Below are positions 31,079 through 35,473 of a stretch of DNA of 35,473 nt, piece by piece. The stretch covers positions 1 to 35,473 of the forward strand of contig JAFLSF010000021.1 in assembly GCA_022511045.1 (NCBI GenBank), written 5' to 3'. The position numbers and the translations under genes were made by a program. Positions within the stretch are counted from its first letter, which is position 1. Every line of letters begins with the position of its first letter. The DNA is from Prevotella sp. (GTDB taxonomy: Bacteria; Bacteroidota; Bacteroidia; Bacteroidales; Bacteroidaceae). The notes under the pieces were generated by a model. That model made no database searches and was not told the DNA's origin. It worked only from the letters and a program-made list of their open reading frames with translations.

Positions 31079-32721
31079 TTTTCAGTAATACGTATCCAAT
31101 CTGCATCTATCCAGCCCCTATCGGCCTTTTCATTGGTTTCAACAGCAACGAAACCAAACTTGGCACCAATCCACTTGCCCTCCTTCATAGGCAATTCTAC
31201 ACTACACGTCTTAAACTTTTTGCCGTTCTCGCTATAGGAAAACTGCACTTTGGAGTTTTTGACCTGCATGCGCATATAAATATCTTCGTGGATTCCTGGT
31301 TTATAATCTGTTTTGTCCTCAGCCGTAGGCTTCAATGTTGCTATCAATTCTTCCGTTTGTGCCGTTCCCCTGTCTGCATTAGTACAACTCTGGAGTAACA
31401 ACTGAAACGTTTTGCCAACACGCTTAACGACCAGCGCATAATAGTTATGCCCCATCATGATGAGGCCCCCCATCTGTCCTTCATCCTTGGAAGTAAAGCA
31501 TAGTTTCGTCGTTACTGTAAACTCGTCTGCAGGTGTCTTCTGGAGCAACAAGTTGGGTACCTCCCAGTAATTCTTCCATTCTTTAGACAACTTATGTGTA
31601 TAGATTCGCATTGTGCCAAAAGCAGTAGGAACGCCAAACTTCTCGTCATAGTTAGCGTGCCATTGCCACTGAAGACCAATCTTTGGGGCATTAAACTCGT
31701 CCGATTCAACAGGATTAACAATAAGGCTGGAACTATTTTTCGGTTTCCTATACGTGATAACAGGCTCACCATTCTTTCCCATGATAGGCCAGCCCGTAGA
31801 CCAGTCTATTGGATTCAAATGGACTACACGGCCATAAGCCTCCTTGTCTTGGAAGTGAATAAACCAATCCTCACCGTACTTCGTGTGCACCCATCCACCT
31901 TGATGGGGACCATTGATATTAGTCTTACCCTGTTCCAATACGATTTTATGCTCATAAGGGCCGTAAGGCGACTTGGAACGCATAGCCAACTGGAAGCCTG
32001 TTGGGACACCACCCGCAGGACACATAATCCAATACCAGCCGTCGCGCTTATAAAATTTAGGTCCCTCGCAAGTTCTGTTCTCCGTTCCGTTGCCGTCAAA
32101 CACTATTACAGGTTGACCAATAGCGCGCGTCCCGTCAGCAGACAATTCCCTAACAGTCAACACACTGGCGAATTTGCTTCGAGAGTTAGCCCATCCGTTG
32201 ACCAAATAGCAACGACCATCATCGTCCCAAAGCGGTGTCGTGTCAATATAGCCCTTACCTTTGATGACACAGAGAGGCTCTGACCAATCTCCAGCTGGGT
32301 CTTTTGCTTTGACCATATAAACACCATTATCGGGGTCTCCCCAATAGATATAGTATTCGCCAGCATGGTATCGGATAGAGGGTGCCCATACGCCATTACC
32401 ATGTTGGGGCTTGCTATAATGTACTTTTAGCTGTTCGTCACCATCATAGAGGCTCTTTAGTGCATAGCCAATTATCTGCCAATTCACCAAATCACGTGAG
32501 TGTAGAATAGGCAGACCTGGGACGCACTGAAACGACGAAGCCGTCATATAGTAATCCTCACCCGAGGGTCCGACACAAACATCAGGGTCGCTATAATCGG
32601 CATTGATAACGGGATTAGTGTAAGTTCCATCACCATTATCTGGACTCCAAACTTGTGATTTGTATTGAGCGGAGGCCGCCAAAGACACCAGTGTCAGCGT
32701 TACGATAAGTAATTTCTTCAT
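31075..32721 (-). CDS. Glycoside hydrolase family 43 (beta-xylosidase/arabinofuranosidase-like) with C-terminal beta-sandwich
   Basis: YTNPVINADYSDPDVCVGPSGEDYYMTASSF, HSRDLVNWQIIGYAL, WAPSIRYHAGEYYIYWGDPD, CEGPKFYKRDGWYWIMCPAGG. Signal peptide at MKKLLIVTLTLVSLAASA. Confidence 0.9.
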   Translation of the reverse strand: MKKLLIVTLTLVSLAASAQYKSQVWSPDNGDGTYTNPVINADYSDPDVCVGPSGEDYYMTASSFQCVPGLPILHSRDLVNWQIIGYALKSLYDGDEQLKVHYSKPQHGNGVWAPSIRYHAGEYYIYWGDPDNGVYMVKAKDPAGDWSEPLCVIKGKGYIDTTPLWDDDGRCYLVNGWANSRSKFASVLTVRELSADGTRAIGQPVIVFDGNGTENRTCEGPKFYKRDGWYWIMCPAGGVPTGFQLAMRSKSPYGPYEHKIVLEQGKTNINGPHQGGWVHTKYGEDWFIHFQDKEAYGRVVHLNPIDWSTGWPIMGKNGEPVITYRKPKNSSSLIVNPVESDEFNAPKIGLQWQWHANYDEKFGVPTAFGTMRIYTHKLSKEWKNYWEVPNLLLQKTPADEFTVTTKLCFTSKDEGQMGGLIMMGHNYYALVVKRVGKTFQLLLQSCTNADRGTAQTEELIATLKPTAEDKTDYKPGIHEDIYMRMQVKNSKVQFSYSENGKKFKTCSVELPMKEGKWIGAKFGFVAVETNEKADRGWIDADWIRITEK

Positions 32722-32723
32722 AG

Positions 32724-33830
32724 TTATTCTATTTTTAATTGATAGTTCTGTCCGTTGAAATCTATGCACATCACTTTTTGGAAAGAGTTGTCGTCTTGAG
32801 GATTTAGGTGTTTGTTTAGAGCCAATGCTACATGTCCCATCGTTCGGCGCAGGTTAAGTTCTACGCAAGGATGCAACAAATATTTGCCGTCATTAGCCAA
32901 GACTATCATCATATCTATACCAAAGCACCCGTGATAGCCTTTAAGGTCAATTGACTCGATAATCTTTTGCTGTATCGTATCTAATAAATCTATTGAAATA
33001 TAGCGGCTTATCATTTCGCGTTTTCGGATTTCCGACGCAATAATATTACCGATATAGGCACCGCTAGAAGTTTGGAAAAGTGAAATACCCTCATAGCAAA
33101 TTTTTCCCATTTCATCGACATAGAACTCAAGTGCAAAGTCCTCTACCTTGTTATAATATGGCTCAGCCATAATGCTACCTTGACTCTCTAACACATGAAC
33201 TATCCAATTGCGGACGGAGTGTGACAGACCACTCGTAGCGGAAGTGGTGTCTTGCGTAGAGAGGAAACGCACCCCTCGACCACTCGACGACCAAGGAGCT
33301 TTCAATACAACACGCGGGTGAGAAGTTAGAAAAGCATCGATTTCATCGATATTCTTGCACTCTGACGACTCGCCTATAGTGCCTTCCATTTGCAGATGCG
33401 GTAGCAATTTAGCAGCCGTTCGGCGATGAGAAAAAGTTCTGATTAGGGCTAAGTATTCTTGAGGAGGTAGCTCGTCGGGTGTGAGGCCTATCCTCGTCAG
33501 CCTTGTGTATAGGCCTCGATCCCAGCCCCAAGGCACCACACATTTTTCTGTTATAGAAGATACGGTTTTTTCCCAAGGGAGAAACATTTTTTCTTTAAAG
33601 GGGAAACGCTCTTTTCCTAAAAAGGGAAAGAACTGAGAGCATATTTGTCGCCATTGACGCTCTGCCAGTTCAACATCGTCAACCAAGATATACTCATCTT
33701 CTTTGGCCCATAATGCAGGCAAGAAACCCAAATCGCGACGTAGCAGACGGCCTGCTTTGGGAGCCGTAAAGTTAGACTGACCAGAGGCCAGTACAATGTC
33801 GTGTTCTGGGTTAAAGACGTGTATTTTCAT
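32724..33830 (-). CDS. ATP-grasp-like protein of unknown substrate
   Basis: VVLKAPWSSSGRGVRFL, SIMAEPYYNKVEDFALEFYVDE, CFGIDMMIV...HPCVELNLRRTMGHVAL follow ATP-grasp order. No catalysis is proven. Confidence 0.6.
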   Translation of the reverse strand: MKIHVFNPEHDIVLASGQSNFTAPKAGRLLRRDLGFLPALWAKEDEYILVDDVELAERQWRQICSQFFPFLGKERFPFKEKMFLPWEKTVSSITEKCVVPWGWDRGLYTRLTRIGLTPDELPPQEYLALIRTFSHRRTAAKLLPHLQMEGTIGESSECKNIDEIDAFLTSHPRVVLKAPWSSSGRGVRFLSTQDTTSATSGLSHSVRNWIVHVLESQGSIMAEPYYNKVEDFALEFYVDEMGKICYEGISLFQTSSGAYIGNIIASEIRKREMISRYISIDLLDTIQQKIIESIDLKGYHGCFGIDMMIVLANDGKYLLHPCVELNLRRTMGHVALALNKHLNPQDDNSFQKVMCIDFNGQNYQLKIE

Positions 33831-33908
33831 TGGTTTGAAGCGTTCTTCTCGCGCGTCTCCTCAATGCTTGAAAGGTGTAAATTCAAGTATTGGGACGTTT
33901 ATCGGGTG

Positions 33909-33916
33909 CAAAAATA
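33909..33916 (-). promoter_or_regulatory. Candidate -7 element for the ATP-grasp/GH43/DUF3943 operon
   Basis: CAAAAATA on + is TATTTTTG on -. The -33 is not clear. Confidence 0.4.
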
Positions 33917-33931
33917 ATAAAAAAGTACGAG

Positions 33932-33966
33932 ATTTTTGCAATCTCTGCTTTGCATTTTGCAAAAAT
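33932..33966. promoter_or_regulatory. 10-bp perfect inverted repeat overlapping the AAA ATPase promoter
   Basis: ATTTTTGCAA (33932-33941), 15-nt spacer, TTGCAAAAAT (33957-33966). The -33 TTTG (33949-33952) is in the spacer. Confidence 0.55.
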
Positions 33967-33979
33967 ATATGTACCTTTG
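33949..33979 (+). promoter_or_regulatory. Promoter of the AAA ATPase gene (TTTG 33949-33952, N19, TACCTTTG 33972-33979)
   Basis: Exact consensus with N19 spacing. Confidence 0.7.
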
Positions 33980-34008
33980 TCGCTGTTTACTACCGCATCT
34001 GATACACA

Positions 34009-35196
34009 ATGGAGGCCTTTTTTCGCACACACCGTTATTTGGTAGATCACGTCAATGCTCCTGTCCGCCGTCTGTTGATGGACGAGATAGACTGGTCTGA
34101 CCGCATGATTGGCATAAAAGGTACGCGTGGTGTGGGTAAGACGACCTTTCTCCTTCAATATGCCAAGGAGCGTTTTGGCGTGGCGGACCGTCAATGTCTG
34201 TACGTCAATATGAACAATTTTTATTTCCAACGGCGCGGCATTGCTGACTTTGCAGGCGAGTTCTGCCACAACGGGGGACGTGTGTTGCTGATAGACCAAG
34301 TGTTCAAACAGCCTGACTGGAGTGCTGAGTTGCGCAAATGCTACGACCTATATCCTTTTTTGAAGATTGTATTTACGGGCTCGAGTGTCATGCGCTTGAA
34401 AGATGAAAATCCCGAACTGAATGGTATCGTAAAGTCGTATAACCTGCGCGGTTTCTCTTTCCGAGAGTACATCAACCTATTGACGGGCAACAATTTTCGC
34501 GCCTATTCGCTGAAGGAAATCCTACAAGACCACGAGCGCATAATCAAGCAGATTCTTCCTAAGGTTTCGCCTAATCGTTATTTCCAAGACTACATCCATC
34601 ACGGTTTCTATCCTTTCTTCCAAGAGCATCGTAATTATTCGGAAAACTTGCTCAAGACTATGAATATGATGACCGAGGTAGATATTCTGCTTATCAAGCA
34701 GATAGAGCTGAAGTATCTGACAAAGATAAAAAAATTGTTCTACCAACTGGCGGAAGACGGCCCCAAGTCGCTTAATATCAGCAGACTGGCTCATGACATA
34801 GAGACCAGCCGCGCTACGGTGATGAACTACATTAAATACTTGGCCGACGCCCGTATGGTAAACATCATCTACCCTGTCGGCGAGGACTATCCCAAAAAGC
34901 CGTCGAAAGTGATGTTACACAACCCAAACCTACTCTATGCCATCTACCCCATCTGCGTAGATAAGCAGACAGCAATGGAGACTTTCTTTGTAAATTCGTT
35001 GTGGAAAGACCACAAAGTAAACCAACAAAGTCGTGACCAGTACTATATCGTGGACGAACATTTGAAGTTCCGCATCTGCGACGCGGCCGCCCATAATAAA
35101 ATAAGGTACGTACCAGACACCACCTATGCCCGCTACAATACTGAAATAGGCAAAGACAACCAGATACCGCTCTGGTTATTAGGCTTCTTGTATTAA
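34009..35196 (+). CDS. AAA_14-type ATP-binding protein
   Basis: GIKGTRGVGKTTFLLQYAKERFG Walker A, RVLLIDQVFKQPDWSAELRKCYD, FTGSSVMRL, then a winged-helix-like ISRLAHDIETSRATVMNYIKYLADARMV. Confidence 0.85.
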   Translation: MEAFFRTHRYLVDHVNAPVRRLLMDEIDWSDRMIGIKGTRGVGKTTFLLQYAKERFGVADRQCLYVNMNNFYFQRRGIADFAGEFCHNGGRVLLIDQVFKQPDWSAELRKCYDLYPFLKIVFTGSSVMRLKDENPELNGIVKSYNLRGFSFREYINLLTGNNFRAYSLKEILQDHERIIKQILPKVSPNRYFQDYIHHGFYPFFQEHRNYSENLLKTMNMMTEVDILLIKQIELKYLTKIKKLFYQLAEDGPKSLNISRLAHDIETSRATVMNYIKYLADARMVNIIYPVGEDYPKKPSKVMLHNPNLLYAIYPICVDKQTAMETFFVNSLWKDHKVNQQSRDQYYIVDEHLKFRICDAAAHNKIRYVPDTTYARYNTEIGKDNQIPLWLLGFLY

Positions 35197-35268
35197 ATAT
35201 GGAGAACAAAGGTAATTATTTAGACGAAAGAAAAACAGCACAATTTAGCAAGATTTTAGAGTCAGTGC

Positions 35269-35299
35269 TTTGTGTTTCGAGATTTTATTTGTAATTTTG
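35269..35299 (+). promoter_or_regulatory. Promoter of nifJ-like gene (TTTG 35269-35272, N19, TAATTTTG 35292-35299)
   Basis: Exact consensus with N19 spacing. Confidence 0.7.
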
Positions 35300-35328
35300 C
35301 AAACGATTTAAATCATTACAACTACTGA

Positions 35329-35473
<145 letters not shown>

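Noticed and set aside
31594-32283. 229-aa plus-strand ORF antisense to GH43
   Set aside because: Fully antisense to a confidently assigned GH43 gene; low-complexity translation without motifs.

Overview
The window is a Bacteroidales-type (Prevotella-like) chromosomal region. The call rests on TTTG-N19-TANNTTTG promoters and on gene content. Most of it is core genes. The first block is an AT-rich trypsin-like serine protease, an RluA-type pseudouridine synthase on the minus strand, and the run phoH-purC-ubiE/menG-aroE-TPM-lemA-purM-prfA-pyrF. Next come a phospho-sugar mutase (minus), lon, tgt-LptF/G-like permease, a DEAD-box helicase, a primary-type sigma-70 factor, and a DUF5686-like outer-membrane protein overlapping an AddA/AddB-like helicase-nuclease pair. 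The last block is a minus-strand operon (ATP-grasp-like, GH43, LA_2272/DUF3943-like surface protein), an AAA ATPase, and the 5' end of pyruvate:ferredoxin oxidoreductase. I saw no CRISPR array, rRNA, tRNA, transposase or phage genes. The most interesting signals are non-coding: (1) a long nested-hairpin RNA candidate with a consensus promoter at about 207-450, upstream of the protease; (2) a 22-bp-period degenerate tandem array (core GAGGCCTAT) upstream of lon; (3) a perfect 16-bp hairpin followed by TTTT inside the signal-peptide codons of a probably leaderless GTG-start outer-membrane gene; (4) a 10-bp inverted repeat overlapping the promoter of an AAA ATPase whose Walker-B Glu is Gln. All family names come from motif recognition by eye; no searches were run.
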